Under the pieces are notes generated by a model that had not been told where the DNA came from, did no database searches, and worked only from the letters and a program-made list of their open reading frames with translations. 64,000 bases of DNA, from assembly GCA_932521025.1 (NCBI GenBank), contig OW051469.1, positions 9,436,398-9,500,397 of the forward strand, given 5' to 3'. The position numbers were made by a program, and so were the translations under genes. This DNA is from Oscheius onirici. Taxonomy: Eukaryota > Nematoda > Chromadorea > Rhabditida > Rhabditidae. Shown here piece after piece: positions 47,597 to 59,292 of the stretch (its first letter is position 1; each line of letters begins with the position of its first letter).

Positions 47597-50234
47597 ATGT
47601 TCCCTCTGATTTTCTTTGTATTGACTATAGCCTCTGCGAATTTGGGTAAACATTCTCGAAAACTCATCGAAGATTTATAGATTGTCCCAATCTCCCTATT
47701 GGAAACGGTACAGCTGGACAATATCCAAATACAAATGATACTCAGTTTGGAGCGGGATTTAGCTGTAATTTAGCAGTAAGTTGAACTTTTTTTATGTCCG
47801 AAAGTCCTTTCAGTTTTCCGTTCCTAGAGGACTTTATGCCAAAGTCTACCTTTTCTCCAGTTTGTGGGGAACTGACCAATTGCAAGTAACCGACGATTAT
47901 GGAACCGTTTTTGACAACACATTGTGAGTTTGCAAGATATCAAACTTCAATGGCCAGCAAATGCTTCGATCACAATGAAAACACAATTTTCCTATAATTT
48001 CTTGTACTAAAATGAGCAGTTCGCGGCTTCCGAGCAAGTTTTCACTGTGACCAGCACATTTTCAAGCTTCGCAATGTTTTGCAAAGTTGTAGAACTCCTC
48101 AAACTCTACAACTTTGCAGAACCTCACAAAGCTGTAAAATGTATTCTTGAGCTAGAAAATTGAGATTTCTTCTCAGAGTTGCGAAATTTAAAAAAATTTA
48201 AAAAAAGAAATTTAAAAAGAAAACCCTACTCGCTCGCTCACGTCCGTAATTCATCGTCACACACCGTGACGTTAGTACCCGGATTTGGGGCCGTTAGTCA
48301 AGTAAGGTACTCCGGGTCTGGAACTAAAATACCCGGAGATGCTCTGAGTAGGCTCCCCTGCGTTGATTTGACTTTGGAGCGGGGAGCGTCCACCTGTTGG
48401 GGGTATCGCTTGCGTACCATTCCAAACCCGCAGGACATGCCTGCTGATCCGGCTTTCACTCATTGACGGGGGTAGCTTGCGCACTTTTGCTCAGGGCTGA
48501 GCCATCATTTGAAAAGTGATGCAAGTTTCTAACTTGCGGTGCACTTAACTTTTTGAATGAGCCTCCCTTATGGGAGGCAACAAAACCTTCAATATTTTTT
48601 TTACTGTACTGTATCTTAATGTATTTTTTCAGGTCTTACGGAGCTCTGTATACCGCAGTCGACATTCAGATCCGGATAAACACCTCCACTCCCGGAACTC
48701 TGTCTCTCTCATGGCTGTTTGAAGATTGTGAGTAAATTTCTCATACCTTACCTTCCATCAGTAAATACAGAAAATCTAAAGAACATGACAGTTGTGGCTG
48801 GACAGGCAACCATCGTCTCTCCTCCAACTACTGTCTTCAGCACGGTAGTCGTGAAAGCGACGGAACCAGTATGAGTATTTTATGGAAATACTGAAGTTTT
48901 GCTCTAGATTGCGATTTTTGGAGACTACAACACGTCGTCTGAAGTCTTTTTTCTTGGACAGAAAAGTTTTGTTTTCGCTGGAGAGGGATGGAACGGCAGT
49001 TTTCTGGGATCGTGAGTTACTGAGAGAGGCAGAGGACAGAGACAGACAGACATCCCTCTTTCCAGACTCTACTCCCTGAAAACTTCTGGAAAGCCTATAG
49101 TATTCGACACGAGTCCATATACTGTCACAATCTTTTCCAATGACGATATTCTCTACGGCGGTTTTTTGGTCCGACAGCTATCGGATATCAAGGACATTGA
49201 TTATATGTTCAAATGGACAAATTTCACCGAAACTGGAGAGGTTACCTTACATTATAATGGTAAACCGTCAGCTATTACTATCCTGGATTCCACTGATCCT
49301 CCTCAGTATTTCTATGTGACCTCGACAAAGTTTCAGGTAAGAAGTCGAAAAATATACAGGATAAGAAACAAGCGTGACGAGAGCCAAAACTTTTCTCAAA
49401 GTGGTTCAAAATTGACTGAATCAGAGGTTTCGAGATCCATAACTTTTCCAGTACATCTATACAACCCTCTCTTGGCTTCCCGGTTCAACTCTTCCACCGT
49501 CCAGTCCGATTCTTTCCTTCAATTATAATACTACAATCTCCCGAGTTCCCTTGGATGTACCCGGTGCCACCAAGACTTTTGTCGCTCAGAACGGAGATGT
49601 CACCTTAACTTATATTAAGGCTGTTGTGCCCCGTAAGTTAATGCCATTTTTGGTGTCAAGACACAATTTTTGAACTTAACGATGTTTTGTAAAGTTATAG
49701 CTTTTGATTTGGGCTACAACTTTGCAGAACATCAAAACTGACAAAAATTAGGCGATGTGCTTCGAAAAACGGTTTTAATGCAACTGGTTTTTAATAAGCC
49801 TTTTCAGCTTATGACCTTCTGGAACTGGGAGACTACGGCTATTTCTCCTCCTTAAACTATCAAACAGCTACTTTCTCCCAAAAGAACTCCGTCACATTCA
49901 CTGAAAACAGTACTCTGGCCATGAAATTTACTCCACTAGACACCTACGGTAGTTTCACGGTCATGGCACGGAATCTGACAAATGTCAAGGGAGTTTACAA
50001 GTGAGTCCTGAAGAAATAAGTAAAAAAAATCAGAAGTTTAGGGTACAGAACGGTAGTGAGATCCTGACAGGTCCCTCTTTCATCATCAGTTACGAAGGAA
50101 CAAGCCTTAAAGATACTGGTGGAATTTTGAGATTCGAAGCAGTGGAGATACCAGTTCCCGTTCAGAGAAGCAGTTGCCAAATCGTCACACAATTTAGTTT
50201 AAAATTTGTTTTATTACAATTTTTAATATTATAG
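47597..50234 (+). CDS. secreted CUB-like domain protein (nematode family)
   Basis: Exons: 47597-47645, 47681-47775, 47814-47933, 48633-48727, 48762-48868, 48908-49011, 49066-49336, 49452-49632, 49808-50000, and a last exon from about 50041 to 50234. Signal peptide MFPLIFFVLTIASA. The mature protein has the pattern of nematode CUB-like proteins: DCPNLPIGNGTAGQYP, FSCNLAFSVPRGLYAKVYL, TDDYGTVFDN, then beta-strand-rich Ser/Thr/Asn sequence (TAVDIQIRINTSTPGTLSLS) and several N-glycosylation sequons (NMT, NTS, NGS, NFT). A second, similar half follows (FGDYNTSSEVFFLGQKS ... ILYGGFLVRQL ... YNGKPSAIT). In C. elegans such genes are intestinal and often pathogen- or stress-induced, so an immune role is plausible by analogy. 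The 34-nt intron 48728-48761 is among the shortest here. Confidence 0.85.
47934..48632 (+). other. large CUB-like gene intron with structured insert
   Basis: Contains a palindromic CTACAACTTTGCAGAAC repeat (about 48070-48125) and a GC-richer segment, 48240-48500. In that segment gggggtatcgcttgcgtacc (48401-48420) is echoed by gggggtagcttgcgcac (48467-48483), followed by the hairpin gcctcccttatgggaggc (48562-48579). Not recognisable as an snRNA or other known RNA. Confidence 0.45.
49683..49740. repeat. dispersed palindromic repeat, CTACAACTTTGCAGAAC type
   Basis: gatgttttgtaaagttatag ... ctacaactttgcagaacatc, in an intron of the CUB-like gene. Confidence 0.6.
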
Positions 50235-51440
50235 AACGTTCTCCTGTCTGTATGTTTGAGAAGAGGGTTGTGGCGGAGAAATGAAGAGACAGAGAGGGGA
50301 CAGAGGTGTTCGACATAAAAAAATTTGTTCTCAGTGCCGTTTCGGCCTAAAAACAGCTGTAATCCCAACCATCCGAAAACGGGCAAGTTGTATTTGGCAT
50401 CGTTGGGTCGTTGACAACACCTGACGAGAGATTACGGATGCGACCGGGAGAGGCAGAGGGACCGAGAGACATCCTCCTCTTCTACTGAACCACGAGAATG
50501 ACGCCATAGGCGGCTGGGATGGATCGATGAAGATCAGCTCGTCGGACACGCAAACAACTTTTTCCCCTGACAACTACCATTTCGAAATTATCGTCTCGCA
50601 TATGCTCCAACTTCTAATAGACGGCAGACAGTCGTAAAGAGCTGGTCGGCTGGATCAAATGGCCTCTTGTAAATCATCTCTCTTCGCCTCGCACACTTGT
50701 TTACTTATTTCTGAACAGTCCTTGAAGACTTCTTCCCTCGTCCTAAAAAATTCTCTAGACTGCGTAGAGTACCACGACCTATGACCAATGTCTGAGTCAG
50801 ATCCATTCCGAGCAGAGTCACGTGAGAACTCAGTCAGTGACTGTCTGAACAGTCTGAGAACCGTTCTGTTCCAGTCTGGACGGATTTTAGACTATTTTAT
50901 ACCTTTGGCAGAGTTCTAATCGTGTCTCTCTATTCCTCTGTTTTTTTTTGTACCTCTTTCTCCGACTGTGAACTGTCTCATGTAGAGGCTCCTCCGTATT
51001 TTTTCGGACGAAGAAAAACCCTCTCTGACTCACATAAAAGAGCCGACTACTGAAAAAAAATCTTCTGTCTTCCAGCTTCAAAGTCGTTCACTCCCTTCTC
51101 CATTCAATTGGCCCCTGTGACTGTCCCCTTTCGAGTTTATATGAAATCATCCTCCGATTCCGCCCCCTCTGCCTCACTGTAAACTATTTTTGTCCTTTTG
51201 GCTTTACACAATCTGGCCGTGTGAAGAAATATATCGTCACCTCTGTTTCTTCTAATCACTCTGGCACAGTAATAATTTTCTGCATATTGATTATCAGAAA
51301 GTGAGAGAGATTTCGCGCTCGCGGCCCCGGTATGACCCAACCGGCCCATCTGTGACGGCTCTTTTTACATAAACAATGCTCACATTTTCGGGCTGATCAT
51401 ATCGCTGTCTCTCTTTCTCTCTTAATCCCGCTTTAGGATA
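50235..51440. other. intergenic, presumptive promoter of the gene at 51441
   Basis: No exon or RNA gene recognised. A ctttag acceptor lies 4 nt before the ATG at 51441, compatible with trans-splicing. Confidence 0.45.
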
Positions 51441-54400
51441 ATGGCCCCCCATTCTCTGATCAAAGCAGCTCTGAACATGAAAAAGCATCGGGAGAAGAAC
51501 CTCACTGGTCTGGTGCGCCATCACATCTGCATCAGTCTGAGTCAGTTGGAGAACCCCCGATTTCTGTCAGAAGAAGCGGGAGCCGAGTACAGAGACTACT
51601 CCGTGGAAAAGTACCAGATGATGTGCAGACTTGGTGAGTTAAGTCCGTCCCTGTCCCTGTCCCTGTCCCTGCCCATCTTGTCTCTCTGATCATACCCTTC
51701 CAGTCACGGACAAGAAGTACTTCGAGGACAACCGTAAGAAAGTCAGACTGATCGAAGCTCCCTACGAACACGTCTTCTTTCTCATCCACTTCAATCTCGT
51801 CTTGTTCGAATGTCTCATCGTGGCTGATCCTCGTTACGAAGGCCCAATCAAACTGGAAGAGAAGGACTATCATGGAACCGTTGCTCATCTTCTTCAGGCA
51901 ATGAGCATCATCTCCGATGGGAAGGTACATCCGTTCCTACATTTTTTCTTACTTCTACATGTTTAGAAGCCCGACGACAAGACCATCAAAGAAAGGGAGC
52001 AGTTCAAATTTATTTGCCAACTCGAAAAAGGACTCTTCCGACCAGTGAGTCTTGTTTTGATTGGGTTGACTGTGTTCGCCCAAAAATCCGAAAAAATGGT
52101 TTTAGGAAGATATGCCTCCCGACCTGCGCCCGGAATCACCCACCTCCAAAAAACACGCCAAATCTAAGGATTCTGACAAAAAACCTACTGCAGAAAACTT
52201 TTACAAAGGCAAACCGCGTTCAGAATTTGAACAGCTTCTCGACTACTCCTCCGTAATAAAATTTACCATATCTCTGAAATAAAAATTTCAGTACTGGGTT
52301 AACAACTCGCCAAAGATGCCCGACTATTATCCGTATGAGCCGAAAGAATATGAGAAGCGGCAGTTGGAGGAGCAGGCTCAGAAAAACGTGAGGATTTTAT
52401 AATTTTTTGAAGGTATTCTTTCAGAAGGTTCTGCAGGAGTGGAAATGGCGTAATCAGCCACAGAGACAGGCGCCTGATCCACTGGTGAGTTAGGAGGTTT
52501 ATTAGTCAAAAGCGACAATAAAATATCACGAAAACGAAGAGCCCGAAAATAGTGAGTGGCCGTGAACAGTTACAATGACTACCGTAATCGATAATTGAGA
52601 AAGAAATCAGAGGGAAAGTGAAATGGGGGTAGGATGAAGAATAGAATACCGATGCAGGTCTTCTGTTCTTTACTGACAGAGAGACAGAGGGACAGAGACT
52701 GACAGACAGAAAGACTGAGACAGACTAAAAATTCCAGGCCCCTCCCGGATTCGATGAAAAGCCTCAAACTGAAGTCAATCTCACTAGCATCTTCGATCAG
52801 AATCGAATTGACCTCACTTCGACTACTCCCTTATCAAATCCGAATGAGGATGCCGTCCGAAAAACCTACCAAAAAGCTGCCGAAATGTTCCAAAAGAGCA
52901 AAGAGCCGGCAGACATTGTGACACTTCTGAGGCAGTCCGGACTGGCAGAAAAAATTGATGTCGAAGAATGCGAGGGAGAAGATGTTCTGAAGATGTTCGG
53001 TGTGAAAGTTGACTTCAATGAGAAGACGGTCATAAATGGGTCCACATCAGGTCGTCTGGCCGTTCTCCAGCTGAGACCGATTTCATACAACAGCAATGGA
53101 ATTATCACAAATGTCCAGGTAATCCATCTCGGTTTTTAAAGGACTGTCATTCTAGTGGGACAAGGTGAAGATCAGTTGTCCACCGAAACTGTCGGATACT
53201 ATCAGGCCACCTCTGTTCCCTTGGCAGTGGCTCGAGAAAGATTTCAAGCTGGTCAGGAAGAATTTGAAGGAGCTGCATGACAAGGCCGTGGGTTCAGTTC
53301 CTCTTTCTCTCTGTCTCCCTATTATACTTGGGCACGCAGTTCGTTGACGCATAATTTGGGGGAAAGTGTCTCTCAAAATTTCTTCGAACAAACCTTGGCG
53401 TCATTTTTGTCATAGGCCTAAGGAAGCTCCAGCAAAATTGACGCCAACGGTTGTACGACTACTTTTGGCTATAAATGAAAAAGATCGAGGCGAACTTTTG
53501 AGTTTTTCTCAGAAATTTTGAGAGAAACGTCCCCCCAAGTATGCGTCAGCGAGCCGCGTGCCTAAGTATACCTCTGTTCATGGGGACCATGGGCACCGGG
53601 CCCGTGCCAGCAGTGCGCACTTTTGGAAAAACCATGAAAACTTGACGCCCAATTTGAACATATGCTGAATATGCCACTCCGAGCTTATGTTCGAATGGGT
53701 GTTTTTTCTGCTAAAATAGTCTTCCCCCCGAAAATGCGCCTTGCTGGCACAGTCTCGGTCAACACTGACACAGGCCCGGTGCCCACATCTGTCTCTCTGA
53801 CCTCTATACTCTTCTGCCATTCAGGACATCCAATTTCTCTCTCAATCCAAATTCTCAAACAAAGGCCAAACTTTCAATGAGTTCTTCTTCATTCTCCATG
53901 CCATTGTAGACGTTCGGGACTATCAGTTTGCTGATCTTGTTGCTCATTTTCAGGATGTGAGTTTGATACAGTACCGTAACAATCCATTCTAGTTGACTAC
54001 CGTAGCCGTGACGAACAACAACAAGTATCCGCAACTGTACAAAATCTACGGAAACATGCGCCTGAAATGTATTCAGTACGCCAGAGAGATGCGCTTCCAT
54101 CACTACCTCTCCCTTCCAAGTTACGTCTGGATGAATGGCCTGGTCGATTTGAAGACCATCATCAACGAAGCCGACTTTGCCAATCAGGGTCAGACTGATG
54201 TCAAGTGGCGCTTCGAGCTGAACCAGGACGCCCTGGCCAAACGAAAAGCCAACGTTGACGACTTTGAAGCTCCAGGCGTCTGCTTTTTTGGAAATTATAC
54301 GTGGCATCACCTGATGGAAGTCATTGGAATGTATACGAAGAATGCAGCAGCTACGAGACTGAGCAAAAAGAAGAATTGCTTCCTCTTCTACGAGAATCAC

Positions 54401-56825
54401 AATCTTGTAAGACTGTGTTTGAAAGTGTGAAATGTTTTTAGCAACTGGGCTACGGAAGTGTGATGGTCCATGATCTTTGGGACAAGGATGTTCGTCTTCG
54501 GAACAAATTGCCGTATGGATTAAGGGTTACGGTAAGGGGAGCAGAGAGACTGAGAGACAGAAACAATTTCAGATGAAAGGAGTCGACGGAAGCAGTCCGA
54601 GAAAACAGAACGAGGCGGCTATTCTGGTGAGATTTTGGCAATTACTTAAAAATTATGTTTTTCAGCTATGGAATGGCTTTATGACTTTCTTCTGTGGCCT
54701 CAGCGAAGCCAAGATAGCTCCCGACGTCTGGTTCGTCCGTCGCATGAACGAGGAAAAAGATGCACCAGCTGCTCAGTACGGTGCGCTCATTCACGAACAG
54801 GCAGAGAAGCGTCAGATTGGTGATGACGGTAGTCTCCTGTATCAGCAGGTTGTTCAGGTTGGTGCCAGTCGCAACAATAGTAACAGTGACAGTAATAGTT
54901 ACCACTAATATACTTGGGCACTCGAGTTGCTGGCGCAAACCTGGTGTCGCGTTTTCTGAATATTCTGCTTCATTTCATTTTCGCTAAGAACCCTCCGACT
55001 CGAGCCGATTTTCTCGAAAACTACACGGTACACCCTTGGCGTCACTTTTGTCGGAGGATCTCATGGATGGCACCTACCTATGGCAAACATGACGCCAAGG
55101 GTGTATAAGCAGAATATTGAGAAAACCAGATTTGCGGCAACAACTTGAGTGCCCAATTATAATCACTAACGATAAGAGTAAGAGTAACATTGACAGTGAC
55201 AATGACAGTGACATTAGGAGAAGGAGTAACTATAAGAGTAACAATGTCAGTGACAGTTACAGAGACAGAGACAGTAACAGCCACCGTGACAGTAAGAGTA
55301 TGAGTATGAGTATGAGTAACAGTAACAGTAACAGTAACAGTAACAGTAACAGTGACAGTGACAGTGACACTGACAGTAACCCTACCATTGTCAGTACCTG
55401 TTTCAGGTACTGGAACTGGCTGTGAGACTCCACGAATTCGGTAAAGAGGACGACAAGAAGAATCCCATCCCCTTCAGTCTCCAGCCGGTTGATCTCAAAA
55501 TGCATGAGAAGATCATTACCAAACTTGTGGGAATCCTTGGCTCCGAAGCGATCAAGATGGTCAATCTCAGCACTCTTCTCTTTGAAAATGAGCATCATTA
55601 CCTGCAACTGGCTTCGAATGTAGCAGAAAAATACGGTAACTCGATTTTTTTTCAAATTTTAGTCATTTTATCAGGAGCTTTTGAAGTTTACTCTCACGGT
55701 ACTCTCCTGAAGGAAAATATCATTATTGGAGAGCCTGTAACTCATGCGGACGGAACGACTAGCAGACCAGTCAAGCATCTCTGCTGTTTCTTTGTGAGTC
55801 TCTGACTCTGTCTCTCTATCTCTATTTTCCAGAACTGTCAGAAGGCTCCAGTCGGCTTCGACTTGACCACAGTGATCTACAACCTCATCCAACCGTCCTA
55901 TCGTCCGATTGTGATGAATCAGCTGATTACACTCTACACCGAGATGATCAACAAGTCTTCGCTGGGAAATAAGGATCTCGATGACATTCAGGTGTGTATG
56001 ATTTTGTTTCTCTCATTTGTCAATGTGTTCATCTCTTTCATCTCAACGTCCCTGTTACTATCCTCATTCTTTGTTTCAGTTTCTGTCTCGTTCACCATCT
56101 GGTCTGATTTTTGGCGTTCCTCACTAGGCATGGGCACCGATCCTTGCCAGAAAAATTTGAAAACTTGGCACCCAATTTGGACATAGACAATATACCACGT
56201 CGAGCTTATGTTCAAAATGGGTTTTTTTCGCTAATGTAGTCTTCCCATCGAAAATGCGCCTTGCTGGCACGATCTCGGTTAACACTGACACGGGCCCAAT
56301 GCCCATGCCTACTCCTCACCATTCCGCCCAATGTCACTATCACTCTCCCTGTTGTTCTTTCATCATTTTCTCACTCCGTCTCTCTCACTGTTCCAGCCAC
56401 TTCCTGTCTTTTTTACTATAATATCAGTATCTCTCGTACTATTCCGGTTCCTGACTCTATCTCTCACTATCTCGGTTACTGTCTCTTTTCCTCTCATTCT
56501 CCCTTTTTCTATAACTCTCTCTGTACCTTTTTCCATCTCGTCTCTCTAACTGTTCCTTTCTCTGTTTCTCTTTATCTCTCAAAATCCCATTCAGGTCGGC
56601 AAACTCGTCACCTTCTTCGGTCCCTACGCCGCCTACGTCTCATTTTACAACAGCTATATGGACAATTACGACGAATTCTCTCTCAGTTCCGACGAGAAGG
56701 TCAAGCAGAAGATTAAAACCCTCTGGCTAGTCAAGTGCTCCGCTTTGAACGATGCCTGTATGAGGTACAACAATCAGAAGAGCAATGAGGAGTATACTGT
56801 AACGATGAAGGCCAAGGGCTTCTGA
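51441..56825 (+). CDS. large protein of unknown family (about 980 aa)
   Basis: About 17 exons with clear sites, including 51441-51633, 51704-51924, 51967-52044, 52106-52252, 52292-52388, 52738-53118, 53995-54405, 55408-55636 and 56595-56825. No signal peptide or membrane span is evident. The N-terminal quarter is helical (MKKHREKNLTGLVRHHICIS, EAPYEHVFFLIHFNLVLFEC). A proline/lysine-rich linker follows (MPPDLRPESPTSKKHAKSKD, GFDEKPQTEVNLTSIFDQNR). The C-terminal half is an aromatic-rich helical region: FPWQWLEKDFKLVRKNL, CIQYAREMRFHHYLSLPSYV, CFFGNYTWHHLMEVIGMYT, GSVMVHDLWDKDVRLRNKLP, LWNGFMTFFCGLSEAKIAPD, VGKLVTFFGPYAAYVSFYN. It ends VTMKAKGF, with aataaa at about 56852. I compared it from memory with WASH-complex, NatC and KICSTOR subunits and found no match. 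Four introns hold MITEs. Convergent with EMC2. Confidence 0.8.
53323..53570. repeat. MITE with TATACTTGGGC termini, copy 1
   Basis: TATACTTGGGCACGCAGTTC at the left and its approximate reverse complement at the right (gagccgcgtgcctaagtata), with inner repeats tgacgcata/tatgcgtca. About 248 bp, in an intron of the unknown large gene. Confidence 0.85.
53589..53785. repeat. MITE with TGGGCACCGGGCC termini
   Basis: Terminal inverted repeats tgggcaccgggcc and ggcccggtgccca. The interior (gagcttatgttcgaatgggt, gcgccttgctggcac, ggtcaacactgacac) is shared with 56125-56311. It lies in the same intron, 18 bp after the previous MITE. Confidence 0.85.
54909..55161. repeat. MITE with TATACTTGGGC termini, copy 2
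   Basis: Starts tatacttgggcactcgagtt and ends aacttgagtgcccaattata, with inner arms ctggcgcaaac/gatttgcggc and cacccttggcgtca/tgacgccaagggtg. Same family as 53323-53570, in another intron of the same gene. Confidence 0.85.
55170..55385. repeat. AACAGT/GACAGT six-base repeat field
   Basis: Runs such as agtaacagtaacagtaacag and gacagtgacagtgacac, directly after the previous MITE in the same intron. Similar to 7900-8460. Confidence 0.8.
56125..56311. mobile_element. MITE with TAGGCATGGGC termini and likely 8-bp target duplication
   Basis: Perfect 11-bp ends TAGGCATGGGC and GCCCATGCCTA. It is flanked by ttcctcac and ctcctcac, 7 of 8 identical, which fits a hAT-like insertion. The interior matches 53589-53785. 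Confidence 0.85.
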
Positions 56826-56995
56826 TTTCTCGTTTTTTTTTTGCCGAAAACGAATAAATTTAGATATTTTTTTATACTTTCGTTAAATGACGTCAAAAAT
56901 ACAGTAAAAAGTGACTAGGCGAGTCAGAATAATTAAAACAACCAACTTTTTCGGGGGAATGATTGAGCTTAACGGGGGAGACTTTGGTTGGGGGA

Positions 56996-58625
56996 CTACT
57001 TTGTGGCTGAGATCTTCATCTGAGAGACGGCGTCCTTCAACTGCGAAATTTTCGGATTTTCTGATTCCGGGACCTAAACTTTGGTCATTTTGATTTAAAA
57101 TGTGGATACCTGATCATATTTGGACAAAATTTTAAAGGCGGCAGCTTCCCAGTCGGCCTGGGCTTCCTTCTTCTTCTCAGCCGGCGCTTTGGACGAGGAG
57201 ATGTAATTTGCACACTGAAAATATGTGTTTTTACTCCAAAATCGAGTACGTTTTCTCACGCGAAGTTGCGTAGCTTCATTGGCTCAAAATAATGTACTTG
57301 CGTACTCACATGGGATCAATTTTCTTTTTGGATTTTCGCTTTATCTCACGCAAAGTGGCGTACCTGTCTTTACGCAAAACTGTGTTCATTCCTTAAGGCA
57401 ATTTGCGTACAGTCCGGAACGTAAAGATGTAACTTTTCTCACGCAAAATTACGTACGTCCACTTATGCTAGATTGCGTACTTTTCGCACAGAACTGGGCA
57501 TCTTCTCTCACTTAACACATGTTTTTGCTGACCCAAAATTGTGTTTCTTTGCACAAGATAACGTATTTTCCTAACGTATTACGTATTTTACTTCAAGAGG
57601 GGAAGCACGTGTGAAAATCCAGGAATAAAGCATACCAAAGTGATTCCAAACTGAGCCCTGAGATCCTGAGCATTGAGCTTGACTGCCTGTCCATAATATG
57701 TCTTGGCCAGTTCGATATTCTCCTGTCCGCCCATCGAGTAGCGCAAATCTCCTAATCGGCGGTGATACAGTGAATTCAGGGGCTAAAATACGTCTTTCTA
57801 CTACAATTTGAAAGTTTTAAAGCTAAAAATCGGCTAAAAAGCTCACCGAAATGAGAACACATGACTCGATGCAGTGCACAGCTTTCGGCAGGTCATGCTC
57901 AGCCAAAAAGAGCTCGCTGAGCTGAATCCAGGCCTCGGTGTCGTTGATGAATGTCTTCAGATACTCGTTCAGCTCTTTGATGGCGTCTAGACGCTGGTTT
58001 TTGCTCAAGAAGAGGGCAATTTTTCTCTTCCGGAAGGACTGAAGCGACTTTTGATCCAAAAAAAAGTAGGAAATTAACCGTGTTGGTTGGATCGGAGGCA
58101 ATGAGCTGGTCATAAATCTTGCCGGCAATGTCGTACTTTTCGAGAGCCTCGTAATGCATGGCTTGGAGCTTCATGACACGATTGCTTTTGGGGAAACGCT
58201 CGTCGAGGCTGCGAATGCAGTCGACGGCCAGTTCGAGACGGGAGACGTCTAATGCGGCTACACAAACCTGTAATTAGTTGATTTTAGCTACTTCTCTTAG
58301 TTTTTCGTATAAAAACAATGAAAAAAAACTGCTCACCTGCTCATAAACGAGCCAAAGCTCGTCTCCGAGCTGTGACGGGCTGCGGCTCAGCACGTGCTCC
58401 CATAGCTCGACAATCTGCAACTTTCTGGTTATTTTACATTACGAAAAAGATAAAATGCAATAAAATTGAGGTAAAACAAACTTCTTCACTCCGCCGCGAA
58501 TTGTTTTCTCTCCAATCTTTGAGTGCGAGCCGTCCGGCTGGAAAAAAGTTGATTTTTCCGGCAAAAAATGGTCACATACCTTCAAAAGATGCTGATGTCC
58601 AGTCGCGGAGAGATGACTGAACCAT
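56996..58625 (-). CDS. emc-2: ER membrane protein complex subunit 2 (EMC2/TTC35)
   Basis: TPR-repeat, cytosol-facing subunit of the ER membrane protein complex, which inserts tail-anchored and multipass membrane proteins. Eight or so exons: about 58578-58625, 58480-58540, 58336-58412, 58165-58268 with its continuation to about 58080, 57847-58030, 57636-57783, 57109-57213 and 56996-57040. The start MVQSSLRDWTSASFE lies 2 nt after TTTTTCAG. Matches to human EMC2, in order: LKDWRENNSRRSEE, LGDELWLVYEQ, RVMKLQAMHYEALEKYDIAG, IYDQLIASDPTNT, KRKIALFLSKNQRLDAIKEL, NEYLKTFINDTEAWIQLSEL, AEHDLPKAVHCIES, NSLYHRRLGDLRYSMGGQEN, YYGQAVKLNAQDLRAQFGI. The protein ends MKISATK. About 280 aa, near the family length. 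The 420-bp intron 57214-57635 carries a repeat patch. Confidence 0.93.
57238..57560. repeat. degenerate CACGCAAAGTTGCGTAC repeat patch in EMC2 intron
   Basis: At least seven variants at 30-50 nt spacing: cacgcgaagttgcgtag, acttgcgtact, cacgcaaagtggcgtac, ttacgcaaaactgtg, ggcaatttgcgtac, cacgcaaaattacgtacg, agattgcgtac. Related patches lie at 35950-36210 and 41670-41760. Confidence 0.65.
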
Positions 58626-59071
58626 TTCTGAAAAATTTATCGTAAAAAATGCTGGAAAATTAGAGAAAGTGATGAAAATCGAAGATCTGCAAGCTCACAA
58701 CGATTACCCGTCGTTCGTTTGAAAATAGCGTACGCAATGCGTACCAAATATTATTACTACCGTACTTCCTGCTAAAAATATGTAAATCCAGCCTGTAAAC
58801 CTCCATTTTAACCAGTTTTCGTCAACAAAATGCAAATAGAACAGTTTATTATGACTAACAGACCCTACATTTCGAAATAACTGGAAAAAGTATGGAAAAT
58901 TCCTATGAAAACACCGGTTTCTTTGTCGGGAGAGATGTGACCAGAGAGGTTGTTGGGATTAAGAGCGCCAAAGTGAGAGAACAGGATGAGGGTCGAACTG
59001 AAGAGATTAAAGCGAGCCTCCCCCGCTACCCCTTTTGAATTTGTACGCGCAAATTCTTCGACTCCTGATTC

Positions 59072-59138
59072 AATGGTGTAGTGGTACTCTGCGTGGTTTA
59101 CTATTTTTGAAGTACTGGGTTCAGCACTTTGGCACGGT
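59072..59138 (+). pseudogene. tRNA-like sequence, degenerate
   Basis: atggtgtagtggtactctgc resembles a D-arm/A-box and tactgggttcagcacttt a T-arm/B-box at roughly correct spacing. The T-stem and acceptor stem do not pair well, so it is a tRNA-derived repeat (SINE head) or pseudo-tRNA rather than a working tRNA. Confidence 0.4.
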
Positions 59139-59292
59139 AATTGCCTTTTGCTTATTCGTTTACACGTCTTATAAAACATATTAACGAAGTAGCGAGTTAG
59201 ACAGTAAAAGTCTGTGCATTCGATAATGATGCTGAAGCCAATTTATGTACCCAATCCCCGTTTCATATAAGGATGTCGAAAGATAAACTTCC

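Noticed and set aside
48240-48500. snRNA or 5S rRNA gene in an intron
   Set aside because: No Sm site, U1/U2/U4/U5/U6 signature or 5S internal promoter could be identified.
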